Below, piece by piece: positions 46,554-58,500 of a DNA stretch of 64,000 bases (its first letter is position 1; every line of letters starts with the position of its first letter). The position numbers and the translations under genes are program-made. The notes under the pieces are model-generated. The model was not told the origin of the DNA, did no database searches, and worked only from the letters and a program-made list of their open reading frames with translations. The stretch covers positions 11,415,932 to 11,479,931 of the forward strand of contig SSBO01000012.1 in assembly GCA_005281725.1 (NCBI GenBank), in the 5' to 3' direction. Source of the DNA: Wuchereria bancrofti (Eukaryota; Nematoda; Chromadorea; Rhabditida; Onchocercidae).

Positions 46554-47532
46554 TTAAGCTTCAACGTAATCCATTTGCCTCATCAAATAATATGCTGTCG
46601 ATTCCGCAACAGTAAGTAATGGATGATCTTGAATTTCTTTTTCTCCACGTCCAATGCTAACTATCTAAAAAACAAAGAATTATGGAACAAACTATTACCA
46701 GTTCGATAAATGAAAACAGAAGAGAAAGATGAAGAGCGGAATTCCTACTAATATTATCCTTTTATTAGTCGTTTATTACTTCGTAACTCTCCAAAAATTC
46801 CAGTCCTAAATTTCGGGTCCTCTTACCCACGCTCTAGAACCAAAATTGGAAGGGATGGTTCCGTTTCACTCACTTTCTCCTTTCTACTAAAAACTGTAAT
46901 GAAAAGATTTACCAAGCATTCAAATAATTTAAAAAGTACTTGTTATATTCACCTTATATTATGATTTGCAAAAATTTTAAGTCAGTGTTTGGCATATGCT
47001 AACGTTTTCTGCCTAATGGATAAGTTCATAATTTGCATTGCTCTTAGTTTTAATTTTTTTGCTGAATTCGCAAACGATTCTTTCCCTGCTAACCTTACTA
47101 ATCTGTTACAAATACCTATAAAAAGTCTTTTCTTCTCTAGTTCGATAACAGATCTTCGCAACCAACAATTGAAAAATTTAAAAACTGACTCACTCTGATG
47201 ATCTTATTCAATTCTTTTCGTGCATCGGCATTTTTTACCAGATTATCTAAGGCAATATTTCTCTTCTCTTCTCTTTGCTCATCAACAAAATCCTGCAGAC
47301 CATTTCTTAATAGTAATGACATTCTTTACATCTAAAAACACGCTGTCCATCTAATGAAAGACAGTAGCCCTCCTAACAGCGGAAAACTATAGTTTCAAAA
47401 TTACAAACTTACAGTTCGCCTTGTAGTGTGGCCTGCTTCGTTTGATAAATGATAACCACTATTATAATGGGTCAAAGCAAGTTTTACTTTTGCTGTAGCA
47501 CTCATTATTAACGATAACAGTGACCGCTCCAT
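46554..47532 (-). CDS. Small hypothetical protein, three exons
   Basis: I do not recognise this family. Proposed exons on the minus strand: 47532-47413, 47292-47194, 46664-46554, all in phase 0, giving 109 residues. The ATG follows a TTTTCAG site by two bases, which would suit either an SL trans-splice acceptor or a cis intron. The protein starts MERSLLSLIMSATAKVKLAL, has a charged, probably helical middle (DEQREEKRNIALDNLVKNA) and ends TAYYLMRQMDYVEA. There is no signal peptide or membrane segment. Donors GTAAGT and GTGAGT and acceptors CTGCAG and TTTTAG fit nematode consensus, which is the main support. The exon 2 acceptor is the weakest point, because an open frame extends a further 10 codons upstream but cannot be joined in phase. 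Confidence 0.5.
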
Positions 47533-50500
47533 TGCTGAAAACGTTTCCAATTATTTGATTTTTACATGAAAGCAACTTCAATATGCAATTTAAAAAAAGA
47601 AATACGTATGAAAAGGAAATACGTGTCTGTGAATATCATCGAAAAGCAGATTATCTAAATGTAATAAGTGACGTATAATAAACATACAATAAATTTACAA
47701 AAAAGTAACTTTTTTTCAAAATTTGTGCTACATAACTCTCTTTGTGATCTTCTGGCACTTCTGAAAACTGTCTGACCAAAACTGTCTGACCAGTTTGATA
47801 GGTTCTCTCCAATTCGCTTCTCCCATTGCATATTACATCAGCACTAAAAACATCTTCAAAAAAAGCAAGAAGAGGTCAATTAATTGTTTCAGCGTGAAGT
47901 GACTTCCACGCCTGAAATAAAGCCAAGGTGTGTAATACATACTTCTTCGTCCGAATCTATCTCACTGAATATAACACAAATGAAATGATTACTTATGCTG
48001 TTCATCCGAAGAGCGCATCAAAGACAAATGAAAACTTCCAAATAACAAACCAATAACGGATGCTGTTTTTAGGCTTAAACCACTTCCACGCCTGAAATAC
48101 AATCAACTACTGAAAATGTGCCAGTTTGTCCAATCTTCAATTTATTTTCACTTGACAAATCGATCCACGCTCTTCCATCAAATTCATACAAAAATAAGAT
48201 CAGAAAAGGACCTTAAGCATCTCATCATTATGTGTTTCAAACTGACACAAACTTACATGTCAACTAGACAATCAACACTGTTCACTCTATTATGCAGCTT
48301 AAACATTGACTTGTAAAGCAGACGGCAACAGATATTCCGGCAGTATCCAACACCAAACAAATTAAAAATTGGCTATAAAAGTATACATGAAATTAAGTTG
48401 AAATGATTAGAAATTCAACATAAACTTGGAAATAATTTCATTTTTCATGCAGTTTGGTTAACACCACTAGAATTTTTCACCTTCAATTAACTTCTGATTT
48501 CTGATAAAAATGTTGCTAAATTTGACCAGATCATATTTTGCTATTTAATAACATGCTGCAAGGAGAAAAAAAAAACTTTCTTTTCTCAAAGCACTGAGTA
48601 GATTACAAAGAAAAACGGCATAAATAAATAAGCACACTATTTGAAGAAATATGCATATGAAATACCCATACCGCAATACAAAAATGTGGGGAGATAACAT
48701 TTCTATGTCTTTCCTAACTGCAGACATCCAGCATAAGTATGGAAAGTGAAAGGTTGGAAGGTACATAATACGACTTTTAGTTAAATTTATAAATTCAAAA
48801 GTGAAAAAGAGATGCACAATAAGAAACCCGTGGACTATTGAACATGTTGACGTCTCAGGCCGATTATCTAGAGTTCACTGATAACGTTACCAAGTTCCAA
48901 ATCCATTTGAAAAAGAAGGAAGAACCAAGAACAACTAACCTAAGAAGATAAGAGAATAGAAATTATTTCGCAAGGTTCATCATAACATGTACAAATTCTT
49001 GTAACTCATCACTCATCGTGTTAAACAGTTCCCGACCACTCTCACAAAAGTAGTGATAAAAGATTAACGACTGTAAGATGTCCCACTAACTTTAACCGAA
49101 CTCGACTCTCCACAACTATAATTCAAAACTACTTCAAATGAAGCACTACTCTTCTCCTTTCAGTTCTCTAATTTCTCGAAACAGAAACTGGGAATTCCAG
49201 ACAAAACCAAAAAACTCCAGAAGGGAAAAAACCCCGACCTAGAAAAAGAGAATGAGCGAACTAACCAAACTGCAAACATCTCCAATACTCAAAGAATCAA
49301 ACGGCTCACGCTGACTGAACCGCTGTGCAACACTCGTGCATCCAACTCCACAGACAGCAGTGAAGGACGGAACCTGTCGTACCTCTGGGTACCATTGTGC
49401 TAAGGCTGCACTTACGAGACAGTCGAGCAGGCCTGCTGCTCACGTGGACTTTGCTGATGCCACTACTTGCTCGAATTAATGCTGTTTCAGAATTTTTGAT
49501 ATTGTTCATTGATTTGATAGTTTAATGGGCCAAAACCATGCCAGAAATTTAGTAGGATTTCACAGGAACTTGGACAGAGAAGAGGATGTTTTCATCTTCA
49601 GATACTTCAAACAAAAAAAAGTATCAAAGATTTAAGAAACTTCACGAAGACTGATAAATAACAGAAATGGTTGAACTATCTGCGTGTGAATTGCATAAAT
49701 CCATTGCTCTGCTGTCGGCGTTACCAAATACCCAATAATTTGTTCGAAACGGCGCATGACTAAAGTTTCTTGAACAGATGTATAAAGCTCATCTATTACG
49801 CCCACTCATGCGCATACCTTACATCCTATAACTACTAACTCACTCCAGTGAGCCGACACCAAATGAATTAGGTTTCTTGGATACGGTAACACATGTCACA
49901 TGCACTCTGGGAAATTCAGGACCTGAACCAATAAACCAATAAAACCAGCAATATGCTCTCAGTAATTAATGGTTCCCATTTTTCACCCGTCTGCAGCACG
50001 TGGTACTGTCGACTTAGATGAAACTTCCACAAATATGTCCCCGAAACCATATACATGTGGAACTAATTGCCTTTGCTATCAGATCTCATCTCTCACCTAA
50101 AACGATAATCATAAATTGGTGAGCAAAGGACTGTGAGGAGACCCAAAAGCAGACTACCAGCTGCTTGTTAAACGTTTAGTTCTGGCAGTGTAATAACAGC
50201 AGTGGAATATTAGCAGACTGATAACTAGTAACCTGTTCAGGGTTGGACAGTTGCACCAGTTACCGGTTATCAAGGGTAAAATGAACGCGGACAATGGAGA
50301 TCGATCAACATGGTAACTACATACTGCAAAGGTACCAGTGAAAATCAATCTCGCTTGTCCTACTTCATGTGTACAAGTGGCAGCACAATTATTATAGTAT
50401 ATTTCATGGAAGATTAGCGAAAGTCGATATTCGGGATCAAAGATAGGCTCAACAAGACTGGTCTATGGATAGGTCGTGTATTTGCATCGAAGAAGTATTC

Positions 50501-50779
50501 GGTAACCTCGAAAACTTTGAAATATCATTACCGAACGATCAAAAATTTGATTGACAGTGGATATCGGCTGAATTGTATTCCGATTGAAACAATCAGGCAT
50601 AAAAAATTGTCTCGTCGTCCCATTTCGGAAAAAGGGAAATGGTGTCGGTTTGACATCGGTTCTCACAATGAGAAAGAAGAAAATGATTGAACTGATGAAC
50701 CCAGCGGCGATAAAGCATGAGGAGTGGAGTAATGTCAGTAAGGATGTTGAATGAGAAGAGTTCCCCGCCAATACAGGAG

Positions 50780-51130
50780 ATGAACAGGGCCGGAGAGTAG
50801 GTGGAGGTGGGCATAGTGAGGGTAGGGCTGCTAATGGAGGAGCGGAAGAGGGAGAGGCAAGTTCGGAGACTTCATGCAGGGTCCCGCCTAAACCGTCACG
50901 GCGAGCTCCGCCGGAGCACAACCCTACCCCTTTTTGGCGGGACAACTGCTAAGTGAGCCACTGGCACTGGCCGGATGGATATTCGCCGGGGCCGGGCAGA
51001 CCTTACTGTTTGCATGTCTGGACGGTGTGCTAATCCCGTGTGTACGTGTGACATGGCGAGAGTTGCCCGAAGGGAGGATGGTACTGGTCACATGTGCTGC
51101 ACTCGTGAGCTCGTTAACATCCCTTACCAC
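50780..51130. other. GC-rich island in AT-rich DNA
   Basis: This patch is clearly richer in G and C than its surroundings and has several CpGs. Overlapping frames without stops occur on both strands (50934-51308 plus, 50463-50945 minus, 50924-51154 minus), as expected when stop codons are rare. None shows a family motif. It may be a promoter or first exon, but this is not established. Confidence 0.5.
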
Positions 51131-52807
51131 TTCACTGTTCATCGAAACCTCCAAGCAAATCTACTTTCGGATAACAATGCACGTTTGCGATGGGGCAAGT
51201 AGTCATCTAGTGAGGATCACTGTGTTGGTTAACATCAAGCAACTGTCAAACACACTTATTCGCGGGCAGGCTGGAATACAAAGTGAGTGGGGTGTTATTC
51301 CAAATTGAATGGGGGGAGATCATATTGATGAAGATTTGAGCAAAAAGCTACCCGTAAATTCTTATCCTTTTTCTCACTTTTTTTTACGCATTTCCGTCTT
51401 TCATTTCATTTATCGGTGAACAAATAAGCCTGAAACTGGATCCCTCAGAGTTGCAGAATGGAAATTGCTAGCGTGCATACGATCACTTACGCATAGGTAG
51501 AGGTCGGTATGGAAGTGAGTGAACAGCTACGTTTACGAAGTCGAGAAGTTAGTTGTAGAGCGACCTCAGTCAGTGATTTCGAGAAACTGCCGAGTAATTC
51601 AACTCTTTAATAATGTCGACAGTGTCTTGAGATAGATTAACCAGACAAGGTTACATTTGTCCTCTATGTGACTGTTCTGAAAGCCGGGATCTGTGGAAGT
51701 GAAACAGTGAGTAAGTAAAGTCGAAAACCATTCACATGGAATCACTTCATGCCAACTTGAAAAAGTGAACAGTCCACTAAATATGCTAAAAGAACGTACA
51801 ACATCTTTCGACTACGTTGTGGTACGTGTAAAATCTGAAGTGAAGATCAGTTTACCCAGGGAGGTGATGTGGAATAATTGTTCTTAGCATCCGTTGATAT
51901 TGTAAAGAGAGTAGTTTTGATGGAGAAAAAATATTTTTAATTTTGAAAATTTGAAAAATTCTGGAAAGAAAATAACTCGTAAGGGAAAATGTCTCTTTAA
52001 TGAAACGACGCTTTAGATTCCCTGAAATACACACTTGCAGTCGACACACTGTTATCACTTGTCCCTGATAAGAATTACATGGCATTATATTACCATATTA
52101 TTGGAATAACTTTATTAATCCATAATTACTTTTTATGAATGTTTTGCTGACCTTCCCCATTAATGCTTCGCTTGACTGTTCCTTTGACCGATATGGCAGC
52201 CCAATCTTTGACCTATATGACAGCCTGACAGACAGTTCAATATCTTCAAAATTTCTCTTCCGTCTGAAAATTTGATCCAGTCATCATTGGCATTCCAACT
52301 TCAGGTCTTAAGCTGCCGACATGAAAGTATCAACAAAGAACATGAGTTCATTAACCTTCAGCTGCACCATCTTTTCAAAGTTAACGGTGGCAGAGATGGA
52401 AAAAGTGTAGGTTGAAAAAGATGCATATTTGTCTGAGAAGTCAAAACTAGGATCCCGTTACCTTTATAACGAAGATTTGTGCCTGCGAAGTTTTCGGTTT
52501 TTCCAGTTAGAGCTTTGAATTCCTACGTGATAAATGGAATGTGTCATCCATTTTGGAAGAAACTTTTACAGAGGTAGTTCATGTGTAAGTGCTTCTTGAG
52601 GACACTAGGATATTCACGAAAGGCCATGGAAAAACTTTAAAATCTATAAATGGTCATAGCCCTAGCTCTCAAATTACTAAGCATTTTGTCATTTGCATTT
52701 TCAATCATCTTTGCAAATAGATTACTACCACTATTATTTCCCTTCTGATTGTGTCTTCGATAAAGACAATGCAAAAACATTGTTCAAATTCTCCAAGTCT
52801 GTCAGTG

Positions 52808-52851
52808 AACAATTGTTGCCAATATCATCTGTCACACTGGCAACAATTGTT
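52808..52851. repeat. Perfect 14-bp inverted repeat with 16-base loop
   Basis: AACAATTGTTGCCA at 52808-52821 pairs exactly with TGGCAACAATTGTT at 52838-52851. Each arm also contains the palindrome AACAATTGTT. No neighbouring gene explains it. Confidence 0.8.
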
Positions 52852-54798
52852 TACCACTACAAGGAAAACCACTCGAGAGTTTAAAATAGTATATCAGATT
52901 CCATTTACTATCATCACAAACGTAAAAAGTTAATTCTAGATTTCTGCTTTATTTATTACCGGTATTAATCTATCATTCACGCCATGAGAGAATAATGTGA
53001 ATAAATTTTAAAGTTTTGAAATGTATTTAAAGCAGTTTCCAAATACTGTCACACTTTTTTGAATAGCAGGAAAGGAATTTAGAATGAGTGGTGTCGCAAA
53101 ATGCTGTTGCTAAGTCCTTTCTCTTATTTATGACAGAATCAGAAGGAATAAAATGCGGTGAATTCAGACTGCTAACAAAATAAAATTCCCTTTTTTAAGA
53201 CTTGTAGCACTAGTGTTGCTTATCCCAATTAATTCCACAGCCAAACTGCTCACATTTGCAGCCAATCGTTGGACTATTCCGTCCTCTTATTTCCTAGTCA
53301 TACGTAAATATTTTTCCTCTTATCATCCTCCTGTACACAAAAATTCTTCCTAGGAAGGAAGATTAAAAATTTATTCCATAATAACTGCACTGCAAAGGGA
53401 GCCGTCTTTTAGTGGACTTCATCCCAACAATTAACACAAATGTCTAGAATGAAGTCAGCCGAGTGCAAGTTTACCTACTATTGCATCTCCAGAAACAAAT
53501 TCCGAAAGTGATGTCCTATTCAACAACCCAGTTTTTTAGCGAGTTGAAATATTTCTGTTTAAAAAAATAAGATTCGTACCATTCTTTTCATTCACCTACA
53601 AAACATCAAGTTTGATTCTCTGTAGTAGTGGTACTTCTCGAGAAAAGGAAATGACCCATTGCAGTGACTATCTAACCGTAACAGAAGCACAGATGATTTC
53701 GTTTGGTTATATCGGGATGCACTACCGATTAGCTATTGCATGCATATATGCACACGCATGCAGCTAGCTGCCGCAGAACAGGAAGATGATTTTAAGAAAA
53801 AGGAGGCAAGGAAGAAAATGATAGTTCCATTCGCTGAATTATAATATTTCATTCGTGTTCCATCGACAGTTTGTCACTTTGGCGAGTAGACATGTAGTTG
53901 TAATCAGCTATCGTGTAACCTCACCTCTTCCACCTCTCCCTTCCACCTTCCGTTCCCTTCACCTCCTCTTGCCACTTCTACACCAGCAACCTCTTGAAAT
54001 CAATTACCCGAAACTGATTTTTACCTCCAACGTATCGCACTATCCCTTCCACTCCTCACACACAAACGGTCTACAACTTTCTTTGTACAAATTACTGTAC
54101 ACCGGTTGTTCATGGGTCCATTTCAGAGATTTTCGGTAAGTTCTCTTTTTTTTTTAATCCAATTAATCCAAGTGAATAAATAATAAAGATAAAGAACTCT
54201 TGGAAATCCTAATGAGTCTTGCGGAAATGTCCATTATATAGTTACATATACATTTTCTCCTTATTCTCTCTCTGTTTCAAAAATAGACGATAAAATTCAT
54301 TACTCACTTTGGCGTCTTTTTGTTTCATCCATTTAAGAAGAACCGATTTTGGGAGGTCCTTCAGTGTCACCATCAGTTTTTTAGTCCAGTTTTCGGCATG
54401 ATTTTTCCTTCATCCGCTTTTACTCGCAAATCCAATCGATTGTCTATTTACAATTATACTGAAAACTACTCACGTCTGCAATTAACCTATCGCCACGTTT
54501 CAGTCCGATAGACAATTCAAAGTACGAGTCTTTACAGGTAAAATTGACCGTTTATTGTAAAGTAGTTTCCTCTTTTCGATATTATCACATTATCAGAGAA
54601 ATACTGCTGTGACAATCGTTGTTTTTCATTTGTTCCACTTCCACATTAATTGCGGCTTCCGCTGCTCAGCCACCGATAATTGAAATTGCAATACGGACGG
54701 AATTCCAGAACTAGTATGTGTAAACCTTAATTTACAATGCTACCACTCAAAATTTAATTTCAGTTCATTTCTGCTGCATCAACAAAAGATCTTATCAT

Positions 54799-54838
<40 letters not shown>

Positions 54839-54850
54839 CATGTGTGTGTG
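54799..54850. repeat. TG microsatellite
   Basis: Long TG run with a single GCGTGCA interruption, about 0.75 kb upstream of the FRMD4-like start codon. Confidence 0.92.
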
Positions 54851-55591
54851 TCATTAGCAGTATTAAGGCCAGAAGCCCTTAAGGAAGTGATTTCCAAAGG
54901 AAGAAAAAAGTATGGGAGAGGAAGGAGATGACAGAAAAGGGGACAGTGGACAAAGGTCAACATCACAATAGTCGTCACCGACCACAGTATTTATCTCCAT
55001 TCCTATTCTCTCTTTCTCCCTCCTTCATAACATTTTCACGACTACTCTTTATTGTGTCACTGTGAAGGGAGGTATCGATCTCCTCTTTTTGCACATTGCA
55101 CTTCGGTTTGATCTGCTCTGTCCATCTTGTCATACTCTTGACCAATAGACAAATAAATAAAGCAGTGTTGGCAGTTGTCATCTGCCAGCTCTACTGCTGT
55201 GTTATGAAAGAAAGGTCGTTTGCTGGGAGCGATGAATGATAGAATATGTGGGAGCCTTCCTGAACTGTACTGGAAATCCCTTTATTCTGTGGTGGGTCCA
55301 AATACCTTTACGGCACATTTTGGAGGATAAAGCAGACCAACAGACGGATTAGATTCCGATTTGATCACGTTAAAAAGACACTCAGAAATGATTATTTTTT
55401 TATAACCTCATGTGCCTCCTGAATGGCTTGCATTTGACCATGTGTTACTTCAGTGTCTTGCTATTACGGATCTTGAAATCCAATCCATGGACAGATTGAC
55501 CTGTGTTAATTGTAGTTGGTGGACAATATGTAAAGAGAGACAAATGATTAACGCTGCTACCATTGTGGTGCTAAGGGCGAGTTTATTGCAG

Positions 55592-58500
55592 ATGCATGAT
55601 GGTAAGCGATCCATAATACATTTACTGGATGGACAACAACTGGAGCTTACCATTCAACCACGATTATTTGTTCACGAGTTGTTGAATATTATTGCCAGTC
55701 ATGTAGCCTTGAAAGATGCCGACAAGAAGTACTTCGGATTAGCTTATGTGGACCACCTGTAAGTTGGTACTTATTTTGACCTATTTCTTCGAATCATTCA
55801 GGTCCTCAGTATCCTACCCTCTTTTCTCATCTTTAAAGTAGCTACACCGTTGTTGCATATCTCCCAGTGCCACTGCGTTTTCCTATACTGGATTCCAGCT
55901 CGGAAGCTATGTGTAAGTCGAGAGAAGACTGTCATATATCAGCCAGCGCGAACCACCGTATGAATTAGCGTCGTAAGTCTCTGTCAGAAGATTTTGAGCT
56001 GGACCACGTCCAATATGTGTTCACTGGAAGACTGACTTATTGTGCTAAATAGTGATGAGACCGGCTTGATTTTCATGTTAGTGAAGTAAACTAAAATGAA
56101 TGGGAGAAAAGGAAAGTAAAAAAGTAATCGCAGTCCATATAAACAGGCGCACCAAGCATTAACGACTAAATATGGCTGTTGTCAAATCGAAATTGGCAAC
56201 AGAAGAGAACTGGTCGGTGCAGGAAACGGAACTTTTGATTGGCGAAATTGAAAAAAGAATTGTGAAATCGGAAATTCCTGTGCCCGTTTGAGGACAGCAT
56301 ACAGGTTAAAATAAGGAATACAGTAGTCCGTTATGGAAAACTGCTGGAAATGAATTATGTTGAATATGCTGTTGCTGCATTTGCTGCATGGACTTTACAA
56401 TATTTTTAGCGAACAGTATCACTGGTTGCCCACGGATAGACGGGTTTTGGAATATGAAATCCCACGAAAATCTCATCAGTTACATGCCGTCTTGGAGTTA
56501 CACCATAGCGTAAAGTAGGGATTTTGAAATTAAATGACATTAATAAAGTAAGTGTTTTAATGGTAAATCATAATGTGGAGTAAGAGAAGACAAACTTCCC
56601 AGAAATGATGTTTCTCAATCAAGCTACATCAGTTCCATCGCAAAAATGACACTTCTCATCTTTTCAGCCATGCATTTATTTCTTTTTAGGTTCTTTGTTG
56701 ATTCAGTACTCACACTGTGTCATCCATCAGCTATTGAGCTCTATTTTTTGGAAACAGCCAAGCGTTTAGTGAAAGTAAATTGATCTCTATATTGTTGCTC
56801 TTACATTTCCATTGCTAATCATACTTTTTTTCTTCATTGCTAAAGTTGTTAAATATGGATGTTTTTGTATTGAATACTACAAACTATTTCCAGGGCTTGC
56901 TGGAATTCACAGATCTGGAATACTATAAAATTGCATCCAGCTTCCTACAAATATACTGTGGCAATTATGTAAGGTAGTGTTTGAGTATCATATTCCGGTT
57001 GAGGATATGATAGTTCTTAAAAGACATCGTTTTATCATGATCTTGCTCGGATTATAAATTGTTGAGTGCTTCACAGCTTTTTTTATGCTATACAATACAT
57101 TCTTTTACTAATTAAATTGTTGACACGACATAAGTTGAGTTTCGGCAATGGCGAGTGAGCATGAGCATTATTTGTTCATTAATCTGTTGTTTTTTGAAGC
57201 AGATCTCGAATTAAAATAAAAGTTCAGTAAAATTTATCTCGGATATAACATTTTTTTTTTTCGTGTTAAAATAGAATAAAACGCAACCGATCTAACAACT
57301 TTTCATTTTCAGTGATGAAAAGGCACGATGTTCACTAACGGAGCTTATACCAATTCCAAATGGAATATTGCACGCATACAATATATCATTAGAGGAAGTT
57401 GAAAAAAATGTGATCGAATTGTACAAGGATCTCAATGGCGTACCCAAAGGAGTTGCAATTCTAAAGTAATCAGCTTTTATTTACGCTTTGTTATTTGCAT
57501 TTCAAATAAGTGGTGATGGGTTTAGCATAGATACATGAATGAATAATTGGTACTGTTTGCAGCTTTTTACAAACTGCAGAAAGGTCTTCAACTCATGGAT
57601 GTCATTTTTATCAAGTGCGCGATAAAGCTGGCCAACCGTGGACTGTTGGTATCAGCAACAAGGGAATATTTCAATATGATCCAGCTGACATATCCAAACC
57701 AAAAAAGGTTTTTTACCTATATACTGCTAATTGCTAATTCATAGTTGAGCATTTTTAACTTTTCTATACTCTAGTTTTAAAGTCGTTAATAATTAACCAC
57801 GAATTTTGAAATGCACAAGCAGCAAACTTAAAATGTTCTATCTACTTTCTCCTTCCCAGCAAAGCTTTTGGCATTATATCTGAAATTTTCGATTTTATCA
57901 GTACTGTGTACAGAGACTGTACACATCTGGTAACATAGCATAATGATATTGATATAATGCATTCGTAACTTTATTAAAAGCATGATGACATAATGTAATA
58001 TGAAAACCATTATGCAAGTAGATGCCTTTTAACTTTTCGATTACTCTCGCTTTGTTTTAGATTTTCAACTGGTCTCTGTTGGACAATCTTTATTATCGAG
58101 ATCGAAAATTTTCCATCGAAGTACGGAATACAAGGTTGGTTTAGAACATATATTACTTTATTTCTTATGCATTTTGTATTATTTGTGTGTTTTTCGTGCA
58201 AAGGACTAGCTTCTGATGCTTTAGCTATTTTTACAAAAAAAATTCAGTGTCAAACGAGAACTTGTTGCTACCTGAAACACATCAAAACAAAAAGTTACTC
58301 ATACTAATTGTCAACTGATACTAATACAACAACCACTACTGCTAGAAAGATAACCGTTATGTATTCTATTTTTCCCATTCATCACAATTGTGTCTTGCCA
58401 TTTGATTTTGCCGGAATATGATACATGAAATATGTTTGTATGTGTCGTCTATTTCCTATTTCTTTAAATGTACGGATAAAAGTTCTTTTCTGATTTTTTT

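Larger units (their letters stand above)
47533..55591. other. Region between divergent genes, no firm gene
   Basis: About 8 kb between the small minus-strand gene and the FRMD4-like gene. It contains an 18-base direct repeat (47902, 48082), a tandem CTGTCTGACCA doublet near 47.77 kb, a GC-rich patch at 50.8-51.1 kb with overlapping frames on both strands, a hairpin at 52.8 kb and a TG microsatellite at 54.8 kb. 5' exons or promoters of either neighbour may lie here. Confidence 0.5.

Noticed and set aside
49306..49509. Minus-strand 67-residue frame
   Set aside because: It has no motif or joined exons; probably chance in a less AT-rich stretch.
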